DNA of 64,000 nucleotides from Bradyrhizobium arachidis (GCF_015291705.1 NZ_CP030050.1:2542001-2606000), one strand, 5' to 3'. Counted from the first letter of the stretch, positions 35,080 to 44,636 are shown. Translations and numbers: made by a program. Notes: a model not told the origin generated them from the sequence alone.

Positions 35080-36546
35080 ATGGCATTGATCGAGGCGTTC
35101 AGGCAGTTGCTGGGCGACACGGCCGTCCTGACGCGCGAGGAGGATCTCGCTGCTGTCACCGAGGATTGGCGCGGCCGGTTTCGTGCGCCGGCGCTCTGTG
35201 CGGTGCTGCCCTGGACGACGGAGCAGGTCGCGGCGATCGTCCGTCTCTGCGTCACGCATGAAACGCCGGTGCTGCCGCAGGGCGGCAACACCAGCCTCTG
35301 TGGCGGCGCGACGCCGTCGGGGCAGGGCAAGCCGCCCGTGATCGTCGCGTTGACGCGCATGCGCCGAATCCGTTCGCTCGATCCCGTCAACAACACCATG
35401 GTGGTCGATGCCGGCTGCGTGCTGGCGACCATCCAGGAGAGCGCCGCTGCCGCCGGCCGGCTCTATCCGGTCAGCCTCGGCGCCGAAGGCTCGTGCCAGA
35501 TCGGCGGCAACATCGGCACCAATGCCGGCGGCACCGGCGTGCTCCGCTACGGCAACACGCGCGACAACGTGCTTGGGCTCGAGGTCGTGCTGCCGGACGG
35601 CTCGATCTGGGATGGCCTCTACGCGCTGCGCAAGAACAACACCGGCTACGACCTCAAGCATCTTTTCATCGGTTCAGAGGGGACGCTCGGCATCATCACC
35701 GGCGCGGTGCTGAAACTGCATCCGCTGCCGACGGCGGAGGCTGTTGCCTGGCTCGCGGTCGACAGTCCGCAAGCAGCGCTCAAGGTGCTCGGCCTGTTCC
35801 AGGCCGCCTGCAATTCACGGCTCTCCGCGTTCGAGCTGATGAATGCGAAGCAGATTGAGCTGGTGCTGGAGCAGGTCCCGGGCCGACGCTGTCCGGTCGC
35901 AGAGATCAACACCTGGCACGTCCTCGTCGAACTCTCCGATACCGGCGATGCCGCAGTGCTCGCCGCGACGATGCAGACGGTGCTCGAACAGGCGTTAGAG
36001 GCCGGGCTCGTCAGCGACGGCGTCGTCGCATCGAGCGAGGCGCAGCGCAAGGCGATGTGGCTGGTGCGTCACAGCGTGTCGGAAGCCAACAAGAAGGCCG
36101 GCGTCGGCCTGACGTCGGACACCGCGGTGCCGGTCTCGACCGTGCCTGATTTCATCGACCAGGCCATGGCGGCCGTGCGTGCGATCGTGCCGGGTCTGCC
36201 GTTCATCATCGTCGGCCATATGGGCGACGGCAACATCCACCTCATCCCCTTCTTCAGCTTCGCCGAATGGGACGCGCTGCCGGATCGCGACGCCGTTGCA
36301 CAGCGGATCCGCCGCGCCATGAACGACGTCGCAAGCTCGCTGCGCGGTACGTTCAGCGCCGAGCACGGCGTCGGCCGCACCCTGACCGGCGAGATGACCC
36401 GCTACAAGCCGCCGGTCGAGCTCGCCTTGATGCGGGCGGTGAAACAGGCGTTCGACCCATCGGGTCTGTTCAATCCCGGCCGCGTTCTGCCGCCGTCATC
36501 GGCGACTGAGGCGGCCGCCGCTTCGCCGACCAATGCAACATCGTAG
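35080..36546 (+). CDS. FAD-binding 2-hydroxyacid oxidase/dehydrogenase (GlcD / D-lactate dehydrogenase-like)
   Basis: The product is 488 residues, with GGAGG upstream of the ATG. It has the VAO/PCMH-type FAD domain (VLPQGGNTSLCGGA, GGNIGTNAGGTGVLRYGNTRDNVLGLEVVLPDG region, GSEGTLGIIT). The C-terminal FAD-oxidase domain has HMGDGNIH and EHGVGR with the conserved His. Such enzymes oxidise D-2-hydroxyacids (lactate, glycolate, hydroxyglutarate) to 2-oxoacids. It heads a tight six-gene operon with a transporter and a DapA-family aldolase. The likely substrate is therefore an imported hydroxyacid, identity unknown. Confidence 0.88.
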   Translation: MALIEAFRQLLGDTAVLTREEDLAAVTEDWRGRFRAPALCAVLPWTTEQVAAIVRLCVTHETPVLPQGGNTSLCGGATPSGQGKPPVIVALTRMRRIRSLDPVNNTMVVDAGCVLATIQESAAAAGRLYPVSLGAEGSCQIGGNIGTNAGGTGVLRYGNTRDNVLGLEVVLPDGSIWDGLYALRKNNTGYDLKHLFIGSEGTLGIITGAVLKLHPLPTAEAVAWLAVDSPQAALKVLGLFQAACNSRLSAFELMNAKQIELVLEQVPGRRCPVAEINTWHVLVELSDTGDAAVLAATMQTVLEQALEAGLVSDGVVASSEAQRKAMWLVRHSVSEANKKAGVGLTSDTAVPVSTVPDFIDQAMAAVRAIVPGLPFIIVGHMGDGNIHLIPFFSFAEWDALPDRDAVAQRIRRAMNDVASSLRGTFSAEHGVGRTLTGEMTRYKPPVELALMRAVKQAFDPSGLFNPGRVLPPSSATEAAAASPTNATS

Positions 36547-36559
36547 AGAGGGGACTGAC

Positions 36560-37645
36560 ATGACCAACGCACCGAAGATCATCACTTCCCGCCGTCGCCT
36601 GCTGCTGGGCGCAGGGGCTGGCGCCGTCGCGCTCGCCGCGCCCTCCGTCTGGTCGCCGTCCCGCGCCGCCGGCAAGCGCATCGTCGTGCGCGACGACGGC
36701 GGCATCTACACCAAGGCCTATGGCGCCGTGTACTACCGGCCCTTCACCGAGGCGACCGGGATCGAGGTCGTCGGCGTGCAGGCCAATGCCGAGCCTGTCG
36801 CGCAGATCAAGACCATGGTCGACACCAAGAACTACACCTGGGACATGGCCAAGATTTCCTGGCCCGCGATCCAGATCCTGACCACCGGCGCCAAGCAATA
36901 TCTGGAGAAGCACGGCCTCGAAGCCGAGCCCGTCATCAAATCGATCCCGGCCGAATACGCATCGCCCTACGGCGTTGCCACCAACGTCTACACCACCGTG
37001 CTGGCCTATCGCACGGACGCCTTCAAGGGCCGCAAGGCGCCGCAGTCCTGGGCCGATTTCTGGAACGTGGCGGATTTCCCCGGACGCCGTTCGGTGCGCA
37101 AGCATCCGTTCGACACGATCGAGGAAGCGCTGATGGGCGCGGGCGCGCCGACCGCGCAGATCTATCCCTGCGATCTCGACAAGGCCTTTGCCTCGCTCGA
37201 CAAGATCAAGTCGCAGGTCGCGGTGTGGTGGACCAGCGGCGCGCAGGTCGAGCAGATGCTGACCTCCGGCGAGATCGACATGCTTCCGACCTGGGTGTCG
37301 CGCGCGCAGTCCGCGCAGGCGGCCGGTGCGCCCGTCGAGATTGTCTGGAACCAGGGCATCTGGGGTGCCGACAATTGGTCGATCCTCGCCGGCACGCCGA
37401 ACGCCGATGCCTGCCGCGAGTTCATCAAGTTCGCCTCCGATCCGAAGCGGCAGGCGGCGCTCGTCGAATATTTCCCGGCCGGCCTGACGCAGCCGGAGGC
37501 CTTCAACTACGTCAAGCCCGAGGTCGCAAAGAACTGTCCGACCTATCCTGACAACATCAAGGCCGGGCTGAAGATCGACGCGAAGTTCTGGTACGACAAC
37601 CAGGCCGCCGTCATCGAGCGCTTCAACAGCTGGATCCTGGCTTGA
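36560..37645 (+). CDS. PotD-like ABC transporter substrate-binding protein (probable Tat export)
   Basis: The product is 361 residues from ATG 36560, with GAGAGGGG upstream. The N-terminus has a twin-arginine signal (TSRRRLLLGAGAG, cleavage near SRAAG). The mature protein is a spermidine/putrescine-type type II periplasmic binding protein. Polyamine-type transporters of this class also carry carboxylates and amino-acid derivatives, so the ligand is not fixed by family. It follows the oxidase gene by 13 bases and precedes the cognate ATPase by 35. Confidence 0.85.
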   Translation: MTNAPKIITSRRRLLLGAGAGAVALAAPSVWSPSRAAGKRIVVRDDGGIYTKAYGAVYYRPFTEATGIEVVGVQANAEPVAQIKTMVDTKNYTWDMAKISWPAIQILTTGAKQYLEKHGLEAEPVIKSIPAEYASPYGVATNVYTTVLAYRTDAFKGRKAPQSWADFWNVADFPGRRSVRKHPFDTIEEALMGAGAPTAQIYPCDLDKAFASLDKIKSQVAVWWTSGAQVEQMLTSGEIDMLPTWVSRAQSAQAAGAPVEIVWNQGIWGADNWSILAGTPNADACREFIKFASDPKRQAALVEYFPAGLTQPEAFNYVKPEVAKNCPTYPDNIKAGLKIDAKFWYDNQAAVIERFNSWILA

Positions 37646-37680
37646 CCGGCAAGGGAGGCGCCAAGGGATCGGAGCGGCCC

Positions 37681-38772
37681 ATGGTCTCATCGAGCCTGCG
37701 CATTCACGAGTTGTGCAAGCGCTATGGCGACTTCGTCGCGCTGGCGCCGACCAGCCTCGATGTCGCGAAGGGCGAATTCCTCACGCTGCTCGGTCCGTCC
37801 GGCTCGGGCAAGACGACGCTGCTCAGCCTGATCGCGGGCCTCGCCCATCCCGACGAGGGACGGATCCTGATCGACGACGCCGACGTCACGCATAGCCCGG
37901 CCTATGACCGCGACATCGGCGTCGTGTTCCAGAACTACGCGCTGTTTCCTCACATGACGATCGAGGACAACATCGCCTTTCCCCTGAAGATGCGGAAAGT
38001 GCCGGATGCGGAAGCGCGCCGGCGCACCGCCGAGGCGCTGGAGACGGTGCGGCTGCCGCACGTTGCAAAGCGCCATCCGCGCGAGCTGTCCGGTGGTCAG
38101 CAGCAGCGCATCGCGCTGGCGCGCTGCATCGTCTATCGCCCCGCGATCATTCTGATGGACGAGCCGCTCGGTGCGCTCGACAAGAAGCTGCGCGACCAGA
38201 TGCAGCTCGAGATCAAGCGCATCCATCGCGAGCTCGGCACCACGATCGTCTACGTCACCCACGACCAGGAAGAGGCGATGACCATGTCGGATCGCATTTG
38301 CCTGATGAATGCGGGTGCGATCGAGCAGCTCGGCACGCCCCAGGATCTTTACTTCCGGCCGCGCTCGCTGTTCGTTGCCGACTTCCTCGGCGAGTCCAAT
38401 CTGCTCAGCGCTACCGTGCGCAGCGTCGACGGCGACGGGCTCGACATCGTCCTCGCCGAGCAGGCGGGGTCGTCGCGCGCGGTCGGCAACGGCAGCAGTT
38501 TCGCCGCTGGCGAGCCGATCAAGGTCATGGTTCGTCCGCAGAACCTCGTGGTCGGCGGGGAAGGCGGCCAGCTCAGCGGCCGGCTCGTGGACGTGATGAT
38601 CAGCGGCAGCCTGACGCGGCTCTACATCGCTCCGGAGATGGCGGGCCTGCCGCAGCTCGTCGCAGCGCACCCGACCCGCAGCGGGTCGGCGCCCTACGAG
38701 ATAGGACAGCGTCTGTCGCTCGGATGGAATGCGGTCGACGCCGTCGCCATCCGCGACGGGAAGGGGATCTGA
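37681..38772 (+). CDS. PotA-like ABC transporter ATPase
   Basis: The product is 363 residues from ATG 37681 (GGAG six bases upstream); the frame extends to a TTG overlapping the previous stop. All motifs are canonical: Walker A GPSGSGKTT, Q-loop VFQNYALF, signature LSGGQQQR, Walker B ILMDE and switch His YVTHDQEEA. A C-terminal TOBE domain lies at about 270-363. It energises the fused permease encoded two bases downstream. Confidence 0.9.
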   Translation: MVSSSLRIHELCKRYGDFVALAPTSLDVAKGEFLTLLGPSGSGKTTLLSLIAGLAHPDEGRILIDDADVTHSPAYDRDIGVVFQNYALFPHMTIEDNIAFPLKMRKVPDAEARRRTAEALETVRLPHVAKRHPRELSGGQQQRIALARCIVYRPAIILMDEPLGALDKKLRDQMQLEIKRIHRELGTTIVYVTHDQEEAMTMSDRICLMNAGAIEQLGTPQDLYFRPRSLFVADFLGESNLLSATVRSVDGDGLDIVLAEQAGSSRAVGNGSSFAAGEPIKVMVRPQNLVVGGEGGQLSGRLVDVMISGSLTRLYIAPEMAGLPQLVAAHPTRSGSAPYEIGQRLSLGWNAVDAVAIRDGKGI

Positions 38773-38774
38773 GC

Positions 38775-40541
38775 TTGGCCGCCCTGCGCACGATATCGCG
38801 GAGGCTGGCCTGGACGCGGGCTGCGATGGGCGCGCCGCTCATCCTGCTGCTCGTGCTGTTCCTGGTCTATCCGGTCGGCCAGTTGCTGCTGCTCAGCGTC
38901 TACGGCGACAATGGCTTCACGCTTGCCCAATATCGCCAGCTCTTTGCCTCGTCGGTTTATCTCGACGTCCTGCTGATAACCCTGAAGATCTCGCTGGTCA
39001 CCACGCTCGTCTGCATCGCGACGGGTTACCCGATCGCCTATCTGATCTCGATCGCCGGCAAGGACCGAAAGACGACGCTTCTGTTCTGGGTGCTGCTGTC
39101 GTTCTGGACCAGCTTCCTGGTCCGCGCGTTCGCCTGGATCGTGCTGCTCGGGCGCAACGGCGTCATCAACAAGATGCTGATCTCGCTCGGCATCATCTCC
39201 AGTCCTGCGAGCCTGCTCTACAATTTCGGCAGCGTCCTAGTCGGCATGGTGAATGCGCTGCTGCCGCTTGCCGTTCTGACCATGCTCTCCGTGATGGAGA
39301 ACATCGATCGCACCTTGCCGCGCGCGGCCGCAACCCTCGGGGCGCGGCCGGGCATGGCGTTCTGGAAGATCTATTTCCCGCTGTCGCTGCCCGGCGTCGC
39401 CGCCGCCGGAATCATGGTGTTCGTCACCGCGATCGGCTTCTTCATCGTGCCGGCGCTGCTTGGCGGGCGCCGCGAGACCATGATCACGCAGCTCATCATC
39501 GACCAGGTCCAGCAGACCATGAATTGGGGCTTTGCCGGCGCGATTTCGGTGCTGCTGCTGCTCGTGGTCCTCATCGTCTTTGCGGCCTATGACCGACTGC
39601 TCGGCCTGTCGACCATGACCGGCGCATCCGCGCCTCGCAAGGCGGCGCCGTCGCGCTTGTTTGCCCCGGCGCAGAGGGTGGGAGATGCGCTCCTCACGCT
39701 GCTCGGCGCGATCTCGGACGGACTCCTCCGCGTGCTGCCGTCACGCCGTCGCGACCGCAATCCAGATCAGGCCGGCCTCGGCTTGCGGGCCTTCGTCTGG
39801 ACCATGCTGCTCGTCATCAGCGCGCCGACCATTCTGATGATCCCGCTGTCGTTCGGCACCGGCGGCCTCAACTGGCCACCGCAGGGTTTCACCCTGCATT
39901 GGTACGAGACGGTGCTGAATTCGCCGGTCTGGACCCAGGCGCTGCTGCGCTCGCTGCTGGTCGGAATCGGCACTGGATTGCTGGCGATGCTGATCGGCAC
40001 GCCGGCCGCGTTCCTGCTGGTGCGCAGCGACATTCCCGGCAAGGCGGCGTGGCTCGCCTTCATCCTGTCGCCGATCGTCGTGCCGCGCATGATCATCGCG
40101 GTCGGCCTGTTCTACGTCTTCGCGCGCATGGGCCTTGTCGGCAGCGCCTTCGGCCTCATTCTCGGCCATACCGTCGTCGCGGTGCCCTACGTGGTCATGA
40201 CCATGATGGCCGTGCTGCGCAATTACGACACGCGGCTCGACCATGCCGCGCAGAGTCTCGGCGCGCGCCCGCTTGCCACGTTGCGCTACGTCACCTTCCC
40301 GATCCTCGGGGCCGGCATGATGTCGTCGTTCCTGTTCGCCTTCGCGACCTCGTTCGACGAGCTCACCATCGCGCTGTTTGCCACCGGCGGCTTGAACGCG
40401 ACGTTGCCGAAGCAGTTCTGGGACGAGGTGACGCTTCAGGTCTCGCCCGCGATCGCCGCCGTCTCGACCTGCCTGTTCGTCTTCATGGGGCTTCTCATCT
40501 TCGTCGCCGAACGCCTGCGCCGGCGTGCTGCCGCGAGATAG
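38775..40541 (+). CDS. Fused PotB-PotC-type ABC permease
   Basis: The product is 588 residues from TTG 38775, with AAGGGGA upstream; no ATG fits as well. Two complete permease domains are joined in one chain. The N-half has its EAA-type loop at about 183-207 (RAAATLGARPGMAFWKIYFP). The C-half has its loop at about 491-512 (AAQSLGARPLATLRYVTFPI). A cytoplasmic linker of about 60 residues (about 280-340, Arg/Pro-rich) joins them. In most Pot-type systems these are two genes. The fusion fixes a 1:1 heterodimer. Confidence 0.88.
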   Translation: MAALRTISRRLAWTRAAMGAPLILLLVLFLVYPVGQLLLLSVYGDNGFTLAQYRQLFASSVYLDVLLITLKISLVTTLVCIATGYPIAYLISIAGKDRKTTLLFWVLLSFWTSFLVRAFAWIVLLGRNGVINKMLISLGIISSPASLLYNFGSVLVGMVNALLPLAVLTMLSVMENIDRTLPRAAATLGARPGMAFWKIYFPLSLPGVAAAGIMVFVTAIGFFIVPALLGGRRETMITQLIIDQVQQTMNWGFAGAISVLLLLVVLIVFAAYDRLLGLSTMTGASAPRKAAPSRLFAPAQRVGDALLTLLGAISDGLLRVLPSRRRDRNPDQAGLGLRAFVWTMLLVISAPTILMIPLSFGTGGLNWPPQGFTLHWYETVLNSPVWTQALLRSLLVGIGTGLLAMLIGTPAAFLLVRSDIPGKAAWLAFILSPIVVPRMIIAVGLFYVFARMGLVGSAFGLILGHTVVAVPYVVMTMMAVLRNYDTRLDHAAQSLGARPLATLRYVTFPILGAGMMSSFLFAFATSFDELTIALFATGGLNATLPKQFWDEVTLQVSPAIAAVSTCLFVFMGLLIFVAERLRRRAAAR

Positions 40542-40573
40542 CCGTCCCGCATCCCAACCAGAGGTTCTCAATC

Positions 40574-41479
40574 ATGCTCACTGCCAATCGCCTCCGCGGC
40601 CTGTTCCCGGCCATTCCGACCCCGGTCAAGGCCGACGACACCATCGATGCCGGCGCGGTCTCGGCCATGTTCGCCTGGCTCAACAAGCAGGGCATCGATG
40701 GCGTGGTGCCGCTTGGCGGCACCGGCGAATATGGCGCGCTCGCGCGTGCCGAGCGGATCAAGATGGCTGGCCTGTCAGTGAAGGCGATGGCAGGCAAGGG
40801 CCCGGTCATCGCCGGCGTGCTCGACACCGGCTTCCACGATGCCTTGCAGGCCGGCCGTGAATTCGCAGCCGAAGGCGTGGACGGGCTCCTCGTTCTTACG
40901 CCATATTATACCAACCCGACTCAGGCGGGCATTCGCGACTATTTCCTGCGCTATGCCGATGCCTCGCCGGTGCCCGTCCTGATCTACGAGATTCCTTATC
41001 GCACCCGGATCGCGATCGAGCCCAAAATCCTGCATGAGCTGTCCAGGCATCCCAACATCATCGGCATGAAGGCCTGCAATCTCGACATGTACCATTTCCT
41101 CCAGGTCGTGGCCGGCGTCGACGAGAGCTTTGCGGTGCTGAGCGGCGAGGACAGCCTGTTCCCGCTGCATCTGGCGGCGGGCGCCAAGGGCGGCATCATC
41201 GTCACCGCGTGCCTGTTGCCGCGCGCCTGGCGCCAGATCTTCGAAACGGCGACGGCGGGCAAGACGGCGGAGGCGTTGAGCCTGCATCGCGGCCTGATTC
41301 CGCTGATGAACATGGCATTCGCCGAGACCAATCCGGGTCCGATGAAGGCGGTGATGGACATGGTCGGCGTCGAGGCGCCGCGCATGCTGGCGCCCCTGGT
41401 GCAGCCGGCGCCGGCGCTGGTCGCATCTCTCCGCGCCGAGCTCGGCCGGCAGCTGGCGATCTCGGAAGGCATCGCATGA
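40574..41479 (+). CDS. Dihydrodipicolinate synthase/N-acetylneuraminate lyase family (DapA-like) enzyme
   Basis: The product is 301 residues. It forms the TIM barrel of the class I pyruvate-aldolase/dehydratase family. The Schiff-base Lys is K166 (GMKACN), the catalytic Tyr is Y138 (YEIPYRT), and the phosphate/carboxylate loop is GGTGEYGAL (48-56). Its place behind a 2-hydroxyacid oxidase and importer suggests a catabolic aldolase or dehydratase acting on a 2-oxoacid, not lysine biosynthesis. Exact substrate unknown. Confidence 0.87.
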   Translation: MLTANRLRGLFPAIPTPVKADDTIDAGAVSAMFAWLNKQGIDGVVPLGGTGEYGALARAERIKMAGLSVKAMAGKGPVIAGVLDTGFHDALQAGREFAAEGVDGLLVLTPYYTNPTQAGIRDYFLRYADASPVPVLIYEIPYRTRIAIEPKILHELSRHPNIIGMKACNLDMYHFLQVVAGVDESFAVLSGEDSLFPLHLAAGAKGGIIVTACLLPRAWRQIFETATAGKTAEALSLHRGLIPLMNMAFAETNPGPMKAVMDMVGVEAPRMLAPLVQPAPALVASLRAELGRQLAISEGIA

Positions 41480-41491
41480 AGGGATGGCAGC

Positions 41492-42370
41492 ATGGCGCGT
41501 AGCAGCGGCGCGGGCGGCGGCCGGCCGGCGAAGGCAAAGGCCACCAAAGCCAGCACGAAGTCGGTGACGAAGACGACGGACAAGGCAGACGAGCCGCGCT
41601 CGTCGCTGTTCGTCGGCTCGACCGAGAAGGCGTTCCAGGTCCTGCATGCCTTCGACGGGCCGCAGCGCTACATGACGCTGGCCGACATTGCGCGCGCCGC
41701 CGATCTCGACCGCAGCGCCACCCAGCGCCTGGTATATACGCTGGAGACGCTCGGCTATCTCAAGCGCATCGAGGGTACGCGCAACTACGGCCTCACCTCG
41801 AAAGTGCTCCAGTTCTCGCACAGCTATCTCAAGGCCAACGATCTGATCGACCGCGCCTCGCCCTATCTGCTGGAGATCAGCCGCAATCTCGGCGAGACGA
41901 CCAACCTGCACGAACTCGACGGCCACGAGGTCGTCTTCGTGGCGCGCTTTCCGGGCGCGCATCTCATCAACATCGACATCGTGATCGGCAGCCGGTTGCC
42001 GACCTTCTTCACGGCCTCGGGTACCGCAATCCTGTCGGCGCTGCCCGAAGAGGAGCGCCTTGCGCTGCTCGAACGGACGCCGCTCGAACCGCTGACGCCT
42101 TTCACCGTGACCGACCCAAAGGCGCTGCTGGAGCGCGTGCGTGTCGCCGCCCAACGCGGCTACGCCGTCATCATGAACGAGACCGTGATGGGCGACATTT
42201 CGGTCGCCGCTCCCATCATCGACGAGCACGGCCGCGCCGTTGCCGCGATCAACATCTCGGTGCCGACGACGCGCTGGACCAAGGAGCGTGCCGAGGCCGA
42301 GCTGGCGCAGCACGTCCACGTCGCCGCGACCTCGATTTCCAAATCGAAATTCAACCGCTACGCGGCCTGA
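41492..42370 (+). CDS. IclR-family transcriptional regulator
   Basis: The product is 292 residues. A basic, Lys/Thr-rich N-terminal extension (about 1-38) precedes the winged HTH (about 40-100, with LADIARAADLDRSATQRLVYTLETLGYL). The IclR effector domain has FFTASGTAILSALP and AVIMNETVMGDISVAAPI. It closes the six-gene operon and probably controls it in response to the imported acid. A terminator follows 18 bases after the stop. Confidence 0.88.
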   Translation: MARSSGAGGGRPAKAKATKASTKSVTKTTDKADEPRSSLFVGSTEKAFQVLHAFDGPQRYMTLADIARAADLDRSATQRLVYTLETLGYLKRIEGTRNYGLTSKVLQFSHSYLKANDLIDRASPYLLEISRNLGETTNLHELDGHEVVFVARFPGAHLINIDIVIGSRLPTFFTASGTAILSALPEEERLALLERTPLEPLTPFTVTDPKALLERVRVAAQRGYAVIMNETVMGDISVAAPIIDEHGRAVAAINISVPTTRWTKERAEAELAQHVHVAATSISKSKFNRYAA

Positions 42371-42388
42371 GGCGGTTCTGGGCAGGAA

Positions 42389-42418
42389 AAAAGGCCGGGA
42401 GCGATCCCGGCCTTTTTC
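42389..42418 (+). terminator. Rho-independent terminator of the oxidase-ABC-aldolase-IclR operon
   Basis: The stem AAAGGCCGGGA pairs perfectly with TCCCGGCCTTT around a GCGA loop and is followed by T5C. The stem sequence is the same type as the glp operon terminator. Confidence 0.9.
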
Positions 42419-42468
42419 TTGTTGCGCTCACAATGACGAGCTCGTGGCACACGCGTCCCACATTCACG

Positions 42469-42573
42469 GTGTCATCGCCCGCGAAGGCGGGCGATCCAGG
42501 ACGCCGCAGCTTCTCGGTTGAATCTCACTGCTGGTGGAGTACTGGATGCCCCGCCTTCGCGGGGCATGACAGT
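42469..42573. repeat. Palindromic double-hairpin repeat, family C copy 2
   Basis: The left hairpin is atcgcccgc-gaag-gcgggcgat, followed by cag; the right is actgg then atgccccgc-cttc-gcggggcat. The two stems differ by swapped G/C pairs yet both pair perfectly. Orientation: cgcccgc unit on the left. Confidence 0.92.
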
Positions 42574-42584
42574 GTGCCCGCCGC

Positions 42585-43685
42585 TTACTCCGCCGGCTCG
42601 GCCGCCAGCGACGGATAGTCCGTATACCCCTTGGCGCCGCCGCCGTAGAACGTGTTCTTGTCCCAATCGTTCAGCGCCGCGCCCTGCTTCAGCCGCTCGA
42701 CCAGGTCGGGGTTGGAGATGAACGGCTTGCCGAAGGCGATGAGGTCGGCCGCGTTCGCGTCCAGCACCTTGCTGGCGAGATCGAAGTCGTAGCCATTGTT
42801 GGCGACGTAGGCGCCACTGAAGCGCTTGCGCAGGGACGCATAGTCGAACGGGGCGACGTCGCGCGGCCCGCCGGTAGCGCCCTCGACGACGTGGAGATAA
42901 ACCAGCTTCAGCGCGCTGAGGCCGTCGACGATGTGGTCGTACAGAGCCTGCGGGTTGGAATCCGAGATGTCGTTGGCGGGCGTCACCGGCGAGATGCGGA
43001 TACCGGTGCGATCGGCGCCGGCTTCTGCCACGACGGCCTTGGAGACTTCCAGCATCAGCCGCGCGCGGTTCTCGATCGAGCCACCGTAAGCATCGGTGCG
43101 CTTGTTGGTACCGTCCTTGGCGAACTGCTCGAGCAGATAGCCGTTGGCGCCGTGGATCTCGACGCCGTCAAAGCCGGCCTCCAGCGCATTCTTCGTGGCG
43201 CGCTTGAAGTCGTCGATGATGCCGGGAATCTCGGAGAGCTCGAGCGCGCGCGGCTCGGAGACGTCGGCAAAGCCGCCGTTCACGAAGGTCTTGCCCTTGG
43301 CGCGGATCGCGCTCGGCGCCACGGGAGCAGCGCCATTCGCCTGCAGATCGACATGCGAGATGCGGCCGACATGCCAGAGCTGGATGAAGATCTTGCCGCC
43401 GCGCTCATGCACCTTGTCGGTGACCTTGCGCCATCCCGCGACCTGCTCCTTGGAGTAGATGCCGGGGGTGTCCTGGTAGCCCTGGCCCTGTTGCGAGACC
43501 TGGCTCGCCTCGGTGATCAGGAGGCCTGCGGAAGCGCGCTGGCTGTAATAATCGGCGGCGAGCGCACCGGGTACGAAGGTGCCGGGAACAGCGCGGTTGC
43601 GTGTCAGCGGCGCCATCACGAAACGGTTGGCCAGCGTGATCGGGCCGAGCTTGTAGGTCTCAAACAATTTGGTCGAACGGCTCAT
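42585..43685 (-). CDS. NADH:flavin oxidoreductase, old yellow enzyme family (NemA-like)
   Basis: The product is 366 residues from ATG 43685, typical for OYE. It is an FMN-dependent ene-reductase. Seen are the N-terminal LGPITLANRFVMAPLTRNRA, IQLWHVGRISH, the substrate-binding His/Asn pair in FDGVEIHGANGYLLEQF, and the C-terminal phosphate-binding region LIAFGKPFISNPDLV. It reduces activated C=C bonds, nitro-compounds or nitrate esters. No regulator adjacent. The upstream in-frame extension to 43757 is not needed. Confidence 0.9.
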   Translation of the reverse strand: MSRSTKLFETYKLGPITLANRFVMAPLTRNRAVPGTFVPGALAADYYSQRASAGLLITEASQVSQQGQGYQDTPGIYSKEQVAGWRKVTDKVHERGGKIFIQLWHVGRISHVDLQANGAAPVAPSAIRAKGKTFVNGGFADVSEPRALELSEIPGIIDDFKRATKNALEAGFDGVEIHGANGYLLEQFAKDGTNKRTDAYGGSIENRARLMLEVSKAVVAEAGADRTGIRISPVTPANDISDSNPQALYDHIVDGLSALKLVYLHVVEGATGGPRDVAPFDYASLRKRFSGAYVANNGYDFDLASKVLDANAADLIAFGKPFISNPDLVERLKQGAALNDWDKNTFYGGGAKGYTDYPSLAAEPAE

Positions 43686-43864
43686 GGGAATGCTTCCAGG
43701 CGGTGAGAGGTCAGCAACACTTGTGCATCGCGATAACCCGCGCAAGGGAGGAGCCATACGGAAAGTGCAGGCGAGCTACGCGTGGGGCCTCGCGTAGCAT
43801 AATTCATGTGCAATTTCGGCCACGACAGCAGAATCCCGCTGCCGCGGCCGTGCGATTGCGCAAA

Positions 43865-44368
43865 TCAGGTTTGGCCCATGAAATCGCGCTTGCCGATCTC
43901 GACGCCGTTGTGACGCAGGATGCCGTGGGCGGTCGCGCAGTGGAAATAGAAGTTTGGCAGCGAGAACGCGCTCAGGAACTGCTGGCCCTTCAGGGTCGTG
44001 GTCTTATCGGGTCCGGTCGGGAAGGTGACGTCCTTGGCCTCGGCGCCCTCGAACTGCTCGGGCTTGAACGACTTCACGTAGTCGATGGTTTTCGCCAGCC
44101 GCTGCTTCAACTCTTCGAAGGTCTTTTCGGTGTCGGGATTGGAAGGCACTTCGCTGTGGGTCAGCCGCGCGCAGCCCTTGGTGGCGAAATCGCTGACGAG
44201 CTGGATCTGCTTCGACAGCGGCAGCATGTCCGGGAAGAGGCGGGAGCCGAGCAGCACGCTCGGGTCGATCTTTTTGGCCGCGCAATGCGCCTCGGCCTTG
44301 GTGAGCAGGCCGGTGAGGCTGTTCAGCATTTGCAAGTATGCGGGGACGACGGCGTCGTAGAAGGACAT
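43865..44368 (-). CDS. DUF1993 family protein
   Basis: The product is 167 residues, helical, with the DUF1993 features LNSLTGLLTKAEAH, LFPDMLPLSKQIQLVSDFA and NFYFHCATAHGILRHNGV. The His residues in the last motif resemble those of the DinB-like four-helix metal-binding fold to which DUF1993 is related. Function unknown. It stands alone, 180 bases upstream of the OYE gene on the same strand. Confidence 0.85.
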   Translation of the reverse strand: MSFYDAVVPAYLQMLNSLTGLLTKAEAHCAAKKIDPSVLLGSRLFPDMLPLSKQIQLVSDFATKGCARLTHSEVPSNPDTEKTFEELKQRLAKTIDYVKSFKPEQFEGAEAKDVTFPTGPDKTTTLKGQQFLSAFSLPNFYFHCATAHGILRHNGVEIGKRDFMGQT

Positions 44369-44520
44369 GTGATGCTCGCTTCAATGGTGGGAAATCTCAG
44401 GAGAAAACCTGAGCCACTCACATGGGAGCCTCATGGAAAAATACAATCGCGCAACGCCGCCTGTGCAGTGCGAAAATTCTATCGCTTCGCCACCCCGCTG
44501 TAATCGCCGCCCCACCCACA

Positions 44521-44621
44521 GTGTCATCGCCCGCGAAGGCGGGCGATCCAGTATTCCGAGACGGTTGTGATTGAATCGATAGGCCGCGGCGTACTGGATG
44601 CCCCGCCTTCGCGGGGCATGA
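44521..44621. repeat. Palindromic double-hairpin repeat, family C copy 3
   Basis: It has the same polarity as copy 2: left unit gtcatcgcccgcgaaggcgg..cgatccagt, right unit gtactggatgccccgccttc..ggggcatgac. It ends 15 bases before the convergent-side stop of the lytic transglycosylase gene. Confidence 0.92.
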
Positions 44622-44636
44622 CCACGAGTTGAGTGC

